Assembly: GCA_016928975.1 (NCBI GenBank)
Contig: JAFGJR010000029.1
Location: forward strand, 1 to 27,544
DNA length: 27,544 nucleotides
Direction of reading: 5' to 3'
Origin: Sedimentisphaerales bacterium
GTDB taxonomy: Bacteria > Planctomycetota > Phycisphaerae > Sedimentisphaerales > SG8-4
Each line of letters starts with the position of its first letter. The first letter of the stretch is position 1. This document shows, piece by piece, positions 16,251 through 24,463 of the stretch. The position numbers were made by a program, and so were the translations under genes. Below the pieces are notes generated by a model that was not told where the DNA came from, did no database searches, and saw nothing but the letters and a program-made list of their open reading frames with translations.

Positions 16251-17276
16251 ATGAAAGCTATGGTCGTCACGCGAGTCGGTCCGATCGAGAGCCGACCGTT
16301 GGAGAGGAGAGAGGTCGCCACGCCCGAGCCACAGGCGGGCGAAATCCGGATCAAGATCGCCGTCTGCGGCGCCTGCCATACCGACCTGGACGAAGCCGAG
16401 GGACGGCTCGAAGCGAGGCGGCCGGTCATCCCCGGCCACCAGATCGTCGGGCACGTCGATGCCCTGGGACCAGGCGCATCGTCATTCAAGCCTGGCGACC
16501 GCGTCGGCGTCGCCTGGATCTACTCTGCCGACGGCACGTGCGAATTCTGCCAGGCCGGCCTGGAGAACCTGTGTCCGAGCTTTCGCGGGACCGGCAGCGA
16601 CGCCAACGGCGGTTATGCCGAGTACATCGTCATAGGAGAGGGCTTCGCATATCCGATCCCCGCGGCATTCACGGACGTGCAGGCGGCGCCGTTGCTGTGC
16701 GCCGGCGTGATCGGCTACCGCGCGTTTCGCCTGACCCACGTGAAAGACGGCCAGGTGCTGGGGCTCTTCGGCTTCGGCGCCTCCGCCCACATCCTGATCC
16801 AGCTCGCCAGGCACAAGTACCCGAATCTGAGAGTATTCGTCTTCACGCGGGCGGGCCAGACAGGCCATCAGGACATGGCGAAGCGACTCGGAGCCGACTG
16901 GGTCGGCGCCACAGGCGCCAATCCCCCCGTCGAGCTGCACGCCGCGATTGACTTCACGCCTGCGTGGGCGCCGATCCCGGAGGCGATGCGCGTCCTGCGG
17001 CCCGGAGGCCGATTGGTGATCAACGCCATTCGCAAGGAAGACAGGGATAAGAACGCCCTGCTGCAACTGGACTACGCCAGGCACCTGTGGCGGGAAAAGG
17101 AGATCAAGTCCACTGCCAACGTCACACGCCAGGACGCCCGCGAGTTCCTGCCCTTGGCTGCCGAAATCCCAATCCGGCCGCACGTGGAGGAATTCCCGCT
17201 GGCGCAGGCCAACGAGGCCCTGCTGCTGATCAAGCAAGGCAAGACCCAGGGCGCCGCCGTGCTGAGGATCTCGTAA
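16251..17276 (+). CDS. Zinc-dependent alcohol dehydrogenase
   Basis: 341-aa medium-chain dehydrogenase that should oxidise alcohols or reduce aldehydes with NAD(P). Catalytic zinc ligands are Cys39 (CGACHTD), His63 (PGHQIVG) and Cys150 (LLCAG). The nucleotide-binding loop is GFGASAH at 174-180. The structural-zinc lobe is unusual: the normal four cysteines appear as Asp94, Cys97, Cys100 and Cys108 (ADGTCEFCQAGLENLC), so the first ligand is replaced. It resembles the AdhA-like branch of the family. The ATG at 16251 has AAAGGAG 8 nt upstream; an in-frame GTG at 16242 is inside that region. A TATACT at 16193-16198 may be its -10, with a weak -35. It converges on the phosphatase gene, with 6 bp between stop codons. 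Confidence 0.92.
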   Translation: MKAMVVTRVGPIESRPLERREVATPEPQAGEIRIKIAVCGACHTDLDEAEGRLEARRPVIPGHQIVGHVDALGPGASSFKPGDRVGVAWIYSADGTCEFCQAGLENLCPSFRGTGSDANGGYAEYIVIGEGFAYPIPAAFTDVQAAPLLCAGVIGYRAFRLTHVKDGQVLGLFGFGASAHILIQLARHKYPNLRVFVFTRAGQTGHQDMAKRLGADWVGATGANPPVELHAAIDFTPAWAPIPEAMRVLRPGGRLVINAIRKEDRDKNALLQLDYARHLWREKEIKSTANVTRQDAREFLPLAAEIPIRPHVEEFPLAQANEALLLIKQGKTQGAAVLRIS

Positions 17277-17282
17277 GAGGCA

Positions 17283-17837
17283 TCACGAGTTCTTGAGAAT
17301 CCAATCGGCGGCTTCGGCAATGCCCGAAGTGACGATCTCGCCCGCAGACAGGTCCGCGAGGTGCTTCTGGCCGTGGCCGGTCCGGACGTATACGCCGCGT
17401 GCACCGACCGATCGCGCAAATTCCACATCGTGTGGATGGTCCCCCACAGTGAAGGATCGCTGCAAATCCACGGCGTGTTCTTTGGCCGCCTTCCGGAGGA
17501 AGTGCGGGTTGGGCTTGATGCACAAACAACCATCCACACGCTCGTGGGGACACACATACACGGCAGTGAGGGTCACGTCATGTTCCGCAAGGTACGAGAC
17601 GACCTGTGCATTGACCCGATTCACATCATCCAGTGTGATTGCCCCCCGCGCGACGCCCGGCTGGTTCGTGACGAGGAACAGCAGGAAACGCTGCTGAAGA
17701 CGTCTCAACGCGCCGACGATGTCCGGATAGAACACGATCTCGGAGGGCTCGGCCAGGACCCCGCGATCCTCGATGATGGTTCCATCGCGGTCGAGAAATA
17801 CGGCGGGATGGAGCTGAGGGCGACAAGGCGATTTCAC
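17283..17837 (-). CDS. HAD phosphatase, GmhB/HisB-N-like
   Basis: 184 aa. HAD motif I is FLDRDGT with nucleophile Asp16 and Asp18; motif II is TNQPG (Thr57); motif III/IV are Lys108 and GDHPHD (Asp133, Asp137). A zinc site like that of D,D-heptose 1,7-bisphosphate phosphatase is present: Cys96, His98, Cys104, Cys106 in CPHERVDGCLC, followed by KPNP. The closest known roles are heptose-bisphosphate 7-phosphatase or histidinol-phosphate phosphatase. Its operon with an aldolase and a symporter suggests it may instead act on a phosphorylated sugar from that pathway. The GTG start at 17837 has AGGAG 5 nt upstream and overlaps the symporter stop as GTGA, indicating translational coupling. Confidence 0.88.
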   Translation of the reverse strand: MKSPCRPQLHPAVFLDRDGTIIEDRGVLAEPSEIVFYPDIVGALRRLQQRFLLFLVTNQPGVARGAITLDDVNRVNAQVVSYLAEHDVTLTAVYVCPHERVDGCLCIKPNPHFLRKAAKEHAVDLQRSFTVGDHPHDVEFARSVGARGVYVRTGHGQKHLADLSAGEIVTSGIAEAADWILKNS

Positions 17838-19339
17838 GGCCGCTCCTGGCTCGAAGCCCCGGACGCCACCTGCGCATACCGATTGCCCCAGCCAAAGAGC
17901 AATGCAGTCACCATGAGAACCGCCGTCCCCACGGCGCCGACGATGATGGGCTCGAAGGACGCCTGGGCCCACTGCCAGCCGGGGGGCAGATTCCGTGCGA
18001 ACGTGCCCCAACTGATGACCGCGATGCTCACGCCGATGCAGACGAGACCCTGCCACAGCGTGAGCCGGACACGAAGCAGGCTCAGCAGGAACAGTCCCAG
18101 GATGCCTCCACCGAAGATCCCGGAGATTTGCCACCAGACATCAAGGGCGCTTCTGGCCCGGATCATCAAAATGGCAAAGCCTGTGCCCAGCACTCCCCAG
18201 ACGATCGTGGTGGCTCGCAGACACACGAGACTGGCCCGGTCCGTCACCTGCGGATTGACGTATCGCTTGTAGAAGTCTATCAAGAGGACGGTCGCGGAGC
18301 AATTCAGGGCCGAATCGATCGTGCTCATCGCCGCCGCCGCCACCGCCGCCAGGACCAGCCCCTTGAGGCCAGGCGGAAGCTGCGTGGCGATGAAATACGG
18401 AAAGGCCTCGTCGCCCTTGGTGACTCCTGCGCCGGCGTGGCCGGCCGAGCAGAACGCAAACAACGCCGTCCCGATGTAGAGGAAGACCATCGTCATGGGG
18501 ATATAGATCAGCATGCCGATCCAGATGGACCGCCGCGCCTCCCGCTCGGTGGGTACGGAGGAGTATTTCTGCACGAAATTCTGGTCGGCCAGCAGGTTGC
18601 GGAGGTTCTCCGTCACACCATAGATGATCATCACCCAGATCGTCCTTGAGGAAAGCGACAGGTCCCAACTGCCGAGACTGAACTTGTGCGCGTCAATGGC
18701 GGCCTGGACCAGGGGTTCGGGCCCCGAGAAGATCCGCCACGAAAGACTCACGACGCAAAAGAGCAGGCCGCCGATCATGATGACGGATTGCATGACATCC
18801 GTCCAGATCACGGCCTCCATGCCGCCTAACAACGTGTAGACGATCGTGACGACCCCAATGGTGATGATGATCACCGTGATCGGCCAGGCCAGAAACTGGC
18901 TCAGCAGCAGACTGATGAGGTAGAGAATGACCGCCGTTCGGCCCACGATGTAGAGCAGGAATGACAAGGCGGCGTAGACGCGCCCCCACGGCCCGATCCG
19001 ATCCTCCAGGAATTCATAGACGGAGACCAAACGCATCTTTCGATAGTACGGCACCGCGTATCGACACGCCAGCCAGGCCACCGGAAAGATCGCCAACGAG
19101 AAGATGAGCGGGTGCCAGTTCGTGTCGTACGCCTTGCCGGGCGTGGCGATGTACGAGATGCTGCTGGTGTATGTGCTCATGATGGCCAGTCCCGCCGCCC
19201 AGGCGGGAATCGACCGGCCGGCCACCATGAACTCCTCCGCAGTCCGGCACTTTCGGGTGTAGTACACGCCCATCCCGATGACCACGAGACAGTAGGCGGC
19301 GAGGATTGCGATATCGATTGCTGCGAGTCGGCCTGCCAC
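17834..19339 (-). CDS. Sodium:solute symporter (SSS family)
   Basis: 501-aa inner-membrane transporter with about 13 hydrophobic segments. SSS-family features include the AGRSIPAWAAGLAIMSTYTS stretch near residues 40-60, ADQNFVQKYSSVPTEREARR in the middle, and an AAMSTIDSALNCSATVLLID segment. It should import a solute driven by sodium. The upstream lyase-family aldolase makes a sugar acid, such as a sialic-acid-like or keto-acid substrate, plausible, but the substrate is inferred from context only. The GTG start at 19339 follows the aldolase stop by 11 bp, with AAGGTGG in the gap; its own stop overlaps the phosphatase start. Confidence 0.92.
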   Translation of the reverse strand: MAGRLAAIDIAILAAYCLVVIGMGVYYTRKCRTAEEFMVAGRSIPAWAAGLAIMSTYTSSISYIATPGKAYDTNWHPLIFSLAIFPVAWLACRYAVPYYRKMRLVSVYEFLEDRIGPWGRVYAALSFLLYIVGRTAVILYLISLLLSQFLAWPITVIIITIGVVTIVYTLLGGMEAVIWTDVMQSVIMIGGLLFCVVSLSWRIFSGPEPLVQAAIDAHKFSLGSWDLSLSSRTIWVMIIYGVTENLRNLLADQNFVQKYSSVPTEREARRSIWIGMLIYIPMTMVFLYIGTALFAFCSAGHAGAGVTKGDEAFPYFIATQLPPGLKGLVLAAVAAAAMSTIDSALNCSATVLLIDFYKRYVNPQVTDRASLVCLRATTIVWGVLGTGFAILMIRARSALDVWWQISGIFGGGILGLFLLSLLRVRLTLWQGLVCIGVSIAVISWGTFARNLPPGWQWAQASFEPIIVGAVGTAVLMVTALLFGWGNRYAQVASGASSQERP

Positions 19340-19350
19340 GGTTCACCACC

Positions 19351-20298
19351 TTACTTCGAAATCGGCCTCGCGCCGAGAATCCCCAATTCTTCGAGGTACC
19401 TGCGAACCACCTCCCGCTCCGGCTCGCGGAAGCGGTGGAACGGCTCCGCCAGGAAGTCGCTGCAAATGCCCAGGCACGACAAGGCGCACTTGAGACCTTT
19501 GAGGAAGCTCGATCCGTAGCGGCCGACACCGTAGATCGTCGCGTCGATCCGCATGACGGTCCCGTGAAGCGACTCGACTCGCACGAGGTCCTTTGCACGA
19601 GCCGCCTCGTACAGGTCCACGTACAGTCGCGGCAGGAGATTGGCTCCGCCGCAGACGCCGCCGTGCGCGCCGAGCAAAACGGATTCGGCCAGAAGCTGCT
19701 CCGGCCCCATCAGCAGCGTGAACTCAGGACGGTCTTCCAGGAGGTGCTGAACCTGGCGGAAGTAGATCATGCTGGCGGAGCTGTCCTTGAGGCCGACAAT
19801 GCCCGGCATATCGGCGGCGGCTCTCACCGTCCTGGGCTCGAACGCCGGTTGCGGCCGGCCCGGATTGTTATAGAGGAATAGCGGCAGCGGCAATTCGGGG
19901 ACCAGGTGCTTGAGATATTCGAGCAGCTCCGGCTGACCGGTCGGGAAATAGTACGGCGGAGCCAAGACCAGCGCCTGCGCGCCAGCCTGCTGCGCCTTGC
20001 GGGCGATCTCGACCGACTCCACGAACGAGGTATCCGTGATGCCCACGAGGACCGGCGCCCGGCCACGGACCTGCGAGCAGACGCGCTCGATCAGCTCGTG
20101 CCGGAGGCGGTGGCTGAGGCTGGGGGTTTCGCCCGTGGTGCCGAGAATGAAGAGCCCGTGGACACCGCCGGCCAGGATGTGCTCGATCAGCCGTTCCAGA
20201 CCCGGCACATCGAGCGTGTCACGATCCAGTAACGGCGTCACCATCGGCGGGATGATCCCGCACAACGGCCTGGCGAGTGCCCCTGTGCCCTGGTTCAC
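19351..20298 (-). CDS. DHDPS/N-acetylneuraminate lyase family aldolase
   Basis: 315-aa class I aldolase (TIM barrel). The Schiff-base lysine is Lys171 (GIVGLKDSS), the catalytic tyrosine is Tyr143 (FLYNNPGR) and the pyruvate-binding motif is GTTGE at 53-57. The family condenses or cleaves pyruvate with an aldehyde: dihydrodipicolinate synthase, N-acetylneuraminate lyase or keto-sugar-acid aldolases. The operon with a symporter favours a catabolic lyase over lysine synthesis, but this is inference. The start is uncertain. A GTG at 20298 has GGGAGG with 7-nt spacing and gives the usual family length; ATGs at 20304 and 20352 lie in frame, the latter without a Shine-Dalgarno site. It is first gene of the aldolase-symporter-phosphatase operon and is divergent from the metallo-beta-lactamase gene. 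Confidence 0.9.
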   Translation of the reverse strand: MNQGTGALARPLCGIIPPMVTPLLDRDTLDVPGLERLIEHILAGGVHGLFILGTTGETPSLSHRLRHELIERVCSQVRGRAPVLVGITDTSFVESVEIARKAQQAGAQALVLAPPYYFPTGQPELLEYLKHLVPELPLPLFLYNNPGRPQPAFEPRTVRAAADMPGIVGLKDSSASMIYFRQVQHLLEDRPEFTLLMGPEQLLAESVLLGAHGGVCGGANLLPRLYVDLYEAARAKDLVRVESLHGTVMRIDATIYGVGRYGSSFLKGLKCALSCLGICSDFLAEPFHRFREPEREVVRRYLEELGILGARPISK

Positions 20299-20345
20299 CT
20301 GCATGCCTCCCAGAAACGAGTTCGAGGTTGCTCCTTCAATCGGTG

Positions 20346-20375
20346 TTGACATGATAGCAGAATCTGCCCGAAAAT
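20346..20375 (+). promoter_or_regulatory. Possible promoter for the metallo-beta-lactamase-fold gene
   Basis: TTGACA (perfect -35), 18-bp spacer, GAAAAT (4 of 6). It lies about 70 bp upstream of the ATG at 20443 and overlaps the far upstream ATG of the divergent aldolase frame. Confidence 0.4.
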
Positions 20376-20442
20376 ACAGGTGGCATGGGAAAAAAGGACT
20401 GTCGCCCAAATGGAGACGGCCAATTGGGAAGGGAGCAACGCC

Positions 20443-21471
20443 ATGAAGCCAACGATCGGACGGATTGACGCCGGATGCCTGGGAGGACGCGGCAGGACTG
20501 CTCGATTGGCACTCGGACTCCTCCTGCTCACCAGCCTCAGCGTCACTCCAGTGCTCTCCGGGCAGGCGACACCCGCTTCCACCGCACCCACGGCTTCGGC
20601 GGCCCGGTTGACCATTCTCGGTGACAACACCGCGGCCCGAAGTGACGTCAAAGCTGTCTGGGGGTTCGCCTGCCTTGTCGAGGCACGCGGGCACACGGTT
20701 CTGTTCGACACGGGCGCCGACCCCGGCGTGCTCAAGGACAACCTCACGGCGATGAAGGTCGATCCGGCCGGGATCGAGGCCGTGGTCATCTCGCACTGGC
20801 ACTCCGACCACGTCCACGGTGCGCCCGGACTCGGCAAGCTGGCGGGCGTGCAGGCCCTCACTCCACGGCGCATTGACGATTTCGCGAAGCTGAAATCGGT
20901 CGGTTTCGCGGAAGACACGGCGCGCAAGATCGCCGACTGGCTGGCGGAGGAGACCGCCAAGCTCACGTCGGCCGGTCTCGATGTGGTGGCGGTCTCGCAG
21001 GCCACGCCGCTATTCGACGGAATCACGGTCAGTCAGCCGTTGCCCTTCGGTGAGATGCCGACGGACAAACCGGGCGCCGAGTCCGCCGTATTCTGGGAGC
21101 AATGCCTGACCGTAGACACACCGGCCGGTCTGGTCGTGGTCGTAGGTTGCTCGCACCCGGGTATCCTTTCCATGCTTGAAGAGGTCAGGCGGCGAACCAG
21201 CCGCCCGTTCCATCTCGTGATCGGCGGGTTCCACCTGCTCAACCAGCCTGAAGCCGAGGTGCACAAGATCGCCACGGCCATGCAGGCGATGGGTGTGGCG
21301 TACGTGAGCCCGACACATTGCACCGGCAAGAACGCCATTCGCGTCTTCCACGACGTCTTTGGGGATCGCTACGTGAAGGCCGGCGTCGGCACCGTGATCG
21401 ACCTGCCTTTCGTCACGACGGCAACGGGCTCCTCTCAGCAGCCGAACGACCCGCCTGAACCAGGCCCGTAA
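20443..21471 (+). CDS. Exported metallo-beta-lactamase-fold hydrolase
   Basis: 342 aa. Signal peptide or lipid-anchor-free leader (about 1-40), followed by a metallo-beta-lactamase fold. The metal motif is SHWHSDHVHG: His118, His120, Asp122, His123. Further ligand-type histidines are in GCSHPGI and IGGFHLL. The overall pattern (ILGDN at the domain start, a long insert, then GCSHPGI) resembles the group annotated as 7,8-dihydropterin-6-yl-methyl-4-(beta-D-ribofuranosyl)aminobenzene 5'-phosphate synthase (COG1237). An exported member probably has another, unknown substrate. The ATG has AAGGGAG with 7-nt spacing; a longer frame begins at 20380 without a leader. It converges on the ceramidase-like gene with 26 bp between. 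Confidence 0.9.
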   Translation: MKPTIGRIDAGCLGGRGRTARLALGLLLLTSLSVTPVLSGQATPASTAPTASAARLTILGDNTAARSDVKAVWGFACLVEARGHTVLFDTGADPGVLKDNLTAMKVDPAGIEAVVISHWHSDHVHGAPGLGKLAGVQALTPRRIDDFAKLKSVGFAEDTARKIADWLAEETAKLTSAGLDVVAVSQATPLFDGITVSQPLPFGEMPTDKPGAESAVFWEQCLTVDTPAGLVVVVGCSHPGILSMLEEVRRRTSRPFHLVIGGFHLLNQPEAEVHKIATAMQAMGVAYVSPTHCTGKNAIRVFHDVFGDRYVKAGVGTVIDLPFVTTATGSSQQPNDPPEPGP

Positions 21472-21497
21472 CGTCAGAAACCGGCGGGCCGGCGAAG

Positions 21498-22790
21498 TCA
21501 CAGGTCGTGCAGCATGCGGATGGACTCACGGGTGACGATGTCGGCGGCTTTGGGGGCGAAGTGGCTGCTTTTGACCTCGTAGCCGCCCTGTACGTGCAAT
21601 TCCTTGGGAGCGAGATAGCCGGCGGCGCCGTTGCAGTGGGTGATGACGAACGTGTGCTCGCAGGGCGAGCCCGCCTTGATCGCCAGGCCGATCTCCGTCA
21701 GCACCTCGCCACCGAGCCCGACGAACGCCACGTCACCCACGCGGGCGACGGTAATCACGAACGGAAACGTCGGGGAGTTCGGGCTCCTATCGGCCGGCAC
21801 GTCATCGCCCGGCTTGGCCGGCAGTTGAAGCGTCACCAGATTCGTCGCTACCCTGTCCGCTGGGCGGGTCTGCTTGATGTCGCGATATACGTGCACCACC
21901 TCCTCGCCGAGGAACGTCCCGAGCAGAACCGGCTCCGGGACCCAACCAGGCTCCGTGTTGAAACCCGGAAGAACCCGATACCAGGGATCGATGTTCCCGG
22001 AGGCGCCGATGAACGCCGGCGCAACGACATCCGAGCCCAGGATCTTCTCCACGAACTGCTCCGCCAGTCCGGGCACGTCGCCGCTGATGGTGTAGTTGTC
22101 GTACCCAAGGGACGTCCCGTGCGTGGCATAATCGAACGCGACCGCCACCGGTGTACCGTCCGGCCTGGCCACCTTCATCACGAGGACCTCCTTATCCGTC
22201 GGTCCATAAGGATTGCGTCCCAGGACAATCGAGCTCTCGCCCCTGTCGCTGACGCGCAGCTCCCGCCGGTTCGATCCGACGGGGCAATAGCCGACGCCCA
22301 GGCCGATGCCGGCGGGCTGCATGGCGTCGAGGGCCCGTCGAACCACGTCGAGCAGTCTGCCCCGCAGCGATTCCATGTACTCCACGTTGCTCGCGTTGCC
22401 GTGCTCGCGATCGATCGTCGGGCTCGGTGCGGCGTGCGTGTGGATGGCACAGAGGAACAGCTCGGAAGGCTGTAGGCAGAACTCCTTCAGAAGGGCGCTG
22501 CGCAGGTATTCATCCGTGCCGCCATAGAAGCCAATGATGTCGATCGAGACCAGGACAAGCCGCTTGCCGGCCGCTTCGAAGGCCAGGGCGCGTGCCGACA
22601 GCGGATCGTGAACACCCGTAGACAACCCCTTGCGGCTGCCATAGCCCGACAGCGTCACCGGCTTGTCCGGCGTGACGTCGATCCTCGCGGCGCCGGCCCG
22701 GAGACCTGCCGACTCCCCCGCGCACGCAGGACCAACAGCCAACGACGTAGTCACAAGCGAAAGGCAGACAAACGAAGTGAGCATTCTCAT
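21498..22790 (-). CDS. Secreted neutral/alkaline ceramidase-like protein
   Basis: 430 aa with a signal peptide (about 1-24). The N-terminal catalytic-domain features of neutral/alkaline non-lysosomal ceramidases are visible: AGAARIDVTP near residue 32, a zinc-type histidine pair AIHTHAAPS (His117, His119) and a further histidine in DYATHGTSLG. Family enzymes cleave the amide bond of ceramides. The protein is shorter than the roughly 650-780-aa classical enzymes and lacks their C-terminal domain, so the activity and substrate are unproven. Many planctomycete genomes carry such shorter homologues. AGGAGA with 7-nt spacing supports the ATG at 22790, and a strong promoter precedes it. Confidence 0.88.
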   Translation of the reverse strand: MRMLTSFVCLSLVTTSLAVGPACAGESAGLRAGAARIDVTPDKPVTLSGYGSRKGLSTGVHDPLSARALAFEAAGKRLVLVSIDIIGFYGGTDEYLRSALLKEFCLQPSELFLCAIHTHAAPSPTIDREHGNASNVEYMESLRGRLLDVVRRALDAMQPAGIGLGVGYCPVGSNRRELRVSDRGESSIVLGRNPYGPTDKEVLVMKVARPDGTPVAVAFDYATHGTSLGYDNYTISGDVPGLAEQFVEKILGSDVVAPAFIGASGNIDPWYRVLPGFNTEPGWVPEPVLLGTFLGEEVVHVYRDIKQTRPADRVATNLVTLQLPAKPGDDVPADRSPNSPTFPFVITVARVGDVAFVGLGGEVLTEIGLAIKAGSPCEHTFVITHCNGAAGYLAPKELHVQGGYEVKSSHFAPKAADIVTRESIRMLHDL

Positions 22791-22823
22791 TGCGCATTCT
22801 CCTATCCTATTTGTATGACTCGG

Positions 22824-22852
22824 ATTCTACCCGACGTGCGTACCCCTTTCAA
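22824..22852 (-). promoter_or_regulatory. Strong sigma70-type promoter for the ceramidase-like gene
   Basis: Minus strand: TTGAAA, 17-bp spacer, TAGAAT; each hexamer matches consensus at 5 of 6 positions. It lies about 30 bp upstream of the ATG at 22790. Confidence 0.7.
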
Positions 22853-22878
22853 CCACCCTGGTCACATAGGGGTGTGAG

Positions 22879-22906
22879 TTGCATTTGTGCAGCGATTCGA
22901 TAAGAT
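22879..22906 (+). promoter_or_regulatory. Possible promoter for the iron-type alcohol dehydrogenase
   Basis: TTGCAT, 16-bp spacer, TAAGAT. Both hexamers are weak matches, but position (about 45 bp before the ATG) is suitable. Confidence 0.35.
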
Positions 22907-22950
22907 GCCTCGCAAATGATCGGAGACTGCTTACTCGATAAGGAGCTGCC

Positions 22951-24138
22951 ATGAATCTCAACTTCACGTTCTACATGCCTGCACGGATTCTGTTTGGATG
23001 TGGGAAGCTGAAGGAGTTGGCCACGACGCCGTTCCTGCCGGGCAAGAAGGCCCTGACTGTGATCGGCGCTTCCGGCGCGATGAGAAAGCAAGGATATCTT
23101 GACGCGGTGACAAGATATCTCAAGGCCAATGGGGCGGACTCGGTCGTGTACGACAGGATTCAGCCGAACCCGGTCAGCGAGAACGTCGAGGAAGGGGCTC
23201 GGGTCGCAAAGCAGAACCAGTGTGATTTCGTCGTCGGTCTGGGCGGTGGAAGCACCATCGACTCCGCCAAAAGCATCGCGGTCATGGCGGTCAATCCCGG
23301 CCGGTACTGGGACTACCTCGCCGGCGGCAGCGGCGGAGGCAAGACGCCGGCCAGGGGCGCACTGCCCATCGTCGCCATTCCTACGACCGCCGGCACCGGC
23401 ACGGAGGCCGACCCCTGGACCGTCATCACCAAGACCGACACCAACGAGAAGATCGGTTGGGGCAACCGCTGGACGTTCCCGACGCTGTCCATCGTCGATC
23501 CGGAGCTGATGGTCACTGTGCCGCCCGAGCAGACCGCCTACACCGGCATGGACGCGTTCTTTCATTCCGTCGAATCGTACCTCGCCACGGTGAATCAGCC
23601 GACGAGCGATCACCTGGCCCTCGAAGCGATCCGATTGATTACCAAGAACCTGCCTATCGCCGTCAAGGACGGCGGCAACATCGAGGCCAGGACCAGACTG
23701 GCCTGGGCCAGCACCGAGGCGGGCATCTGTGAGTCGCTTTCGTGCTGCATCTCACATCACTCGATGGAGCACGCGGTCAGTGCCTATTTCCCCAATGTCC
23801 CACACGGGGCAGGGTTGACCATGCTCTCGATTGCCTATTTCAGCTATCTGGCCGAGCGAAATCCAGGCCGCTTCCCCGACCTCGCACGAGCGATGGGCGA
23901 GAAGATCGATGGGCTACCCAAGAAGGAGCAGGCGATGGCGTTCATCAAGGGTCTGAAGAAGCTCATCAAGAAGGTCGGCCTGCACCAACAGAAGCTCAGT
24001 GACTTTGGCGTCAAACGCGAGGACCTGCGAAAACTCGCCGAGAACTCGTTCTACGCGATGGGCAAGCTCTTCGCCCTGACCCCGGTCAAGCTGACAATCG
24101 ACGACGCCACCGCCATCTACGAGCGCGCCTACGCGTGA
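22951..24138 (+). CDS. Iron-containing alcohol dehydrogenase
   Basis: 395-aa group III alcohol dehydrogenase. The nucleotide-binding GGGSTIDSAK lies at 98-107 and PTTAGTGTE at 144-152. Expected metal ligands are Asp201 and His205 (GMDAFFHS), His270 (ISHHSMEH) and His285 (VPHG), all present. It interconverts alcohols and aldehydes or ketones with NAD(P)H in the cytoplasm; the overall pattern is close to butanol-dehydrogenase-like members, but the substrate is not determined. AAGGAG with 5-nt spacing supports the ATG. The gene is divergent from the ceramidase-like gene and appears to stand alone. Confidence 0.93.
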   Translation: MNLNFTFYMPARILFGCGKLKELATTPFLPGKKALTVIGASGAMRKQGYLDAVTRYLKANGADSVVYDRIQPNPVSENVEEGARVAKQNQCDFVVGLGGGSTIDSAKSIAVMAVNPGRYWDYLAGGSGGGKTPARGALPIVAIPTTAGTGTEADPWTVITKTDTNEKIGWGNRWTFPTLSIVDPELMVTVPPEQTAYTGMDAFFHSVESYLATVNQPTSDHLALEAIRLITKNLPIAVKDGGNIEARTRLAWASTEAGICESLSCCISHHSMEHAVSAYFPNVPHGAGLTMLSIAYFSYLAERNPGRFPDLARAMGEKIDGLPKKEQAMAFIKGLKKLIKKVGLHQQKLSDFGVKREDLRKLAENSFYAMGKLFALTPVKLTIDDATAIYERAYA

Positions 24139-24334
24139 GGCAGATTGTCTGATACAGCCAGATCTTGGTCCGCCGGCAAAGACCGCCGATGGGTCGCCAG
24201 GTCACTATCGCGGATGTCCAGGGTGGTCCGATCAAGTCACCGGGGGGCAGATATGTGAGGAGCGAGCAGAGTCGCCCATAGTCCGAGAAAGACGGCCAAA
24301 CGGCTGCCGCAGCAGGTCGGCATTGCACGTATGG

Positions 24335-24364
24335 TTGACAGTCACACCCGGAATCTGTTAGAAT
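24335..24364 (+). promoter_or_regulatory. Strong sigma70-type promoter for the second CotH gene
   Basis: TTGACA (perfect -35), 18-bp spacer, TAGAAT (5 of 6). Transcription would start near 24371, giving a 5' leader of about 93 nt before the ATG at 24464. Confidence 0.7.
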
Positions 24365-24377
24365 AGGTAGATGATAA

Positions 24378-24400
24378 GGTCCGGCCGGGGTGGCCGGGCC
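24378..24400 (+). promoter_or_regulatory. Stem-loop at the 5' end of the second CotH mRNA
   Basis: GGTCCGGCC (24378-24386) pairs with GGCCGGGCC (24392-24400) across a GGGGT loop, giving nine pairs with one G-U. It falls within the first 30 nt of the predicted transcript. It may protect the mRNA 5' end or regulate it; no known riboswitch is recognised. Confidence 0.5.
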
Positions 24401-24463
24401 TGCCGACGAGGGCTTACGATTCAGCTACCTGCATTCACAACAAGGCGGAAAGGCGGATCCTCG

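Larger units (their letters stand above)
24139..24463 (+). other. Intergenic region and leader of the second CotH gene
   Basis: 325 bp with no gene. It holds a strong promoter at 24335-24364 and a GC-rich stem-loop at 24378-24400, both belonging to the downstream CotH/lamin-tail gene. I see no terminator with a T-run for the dehydrogenase. Confidence 0.6.
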
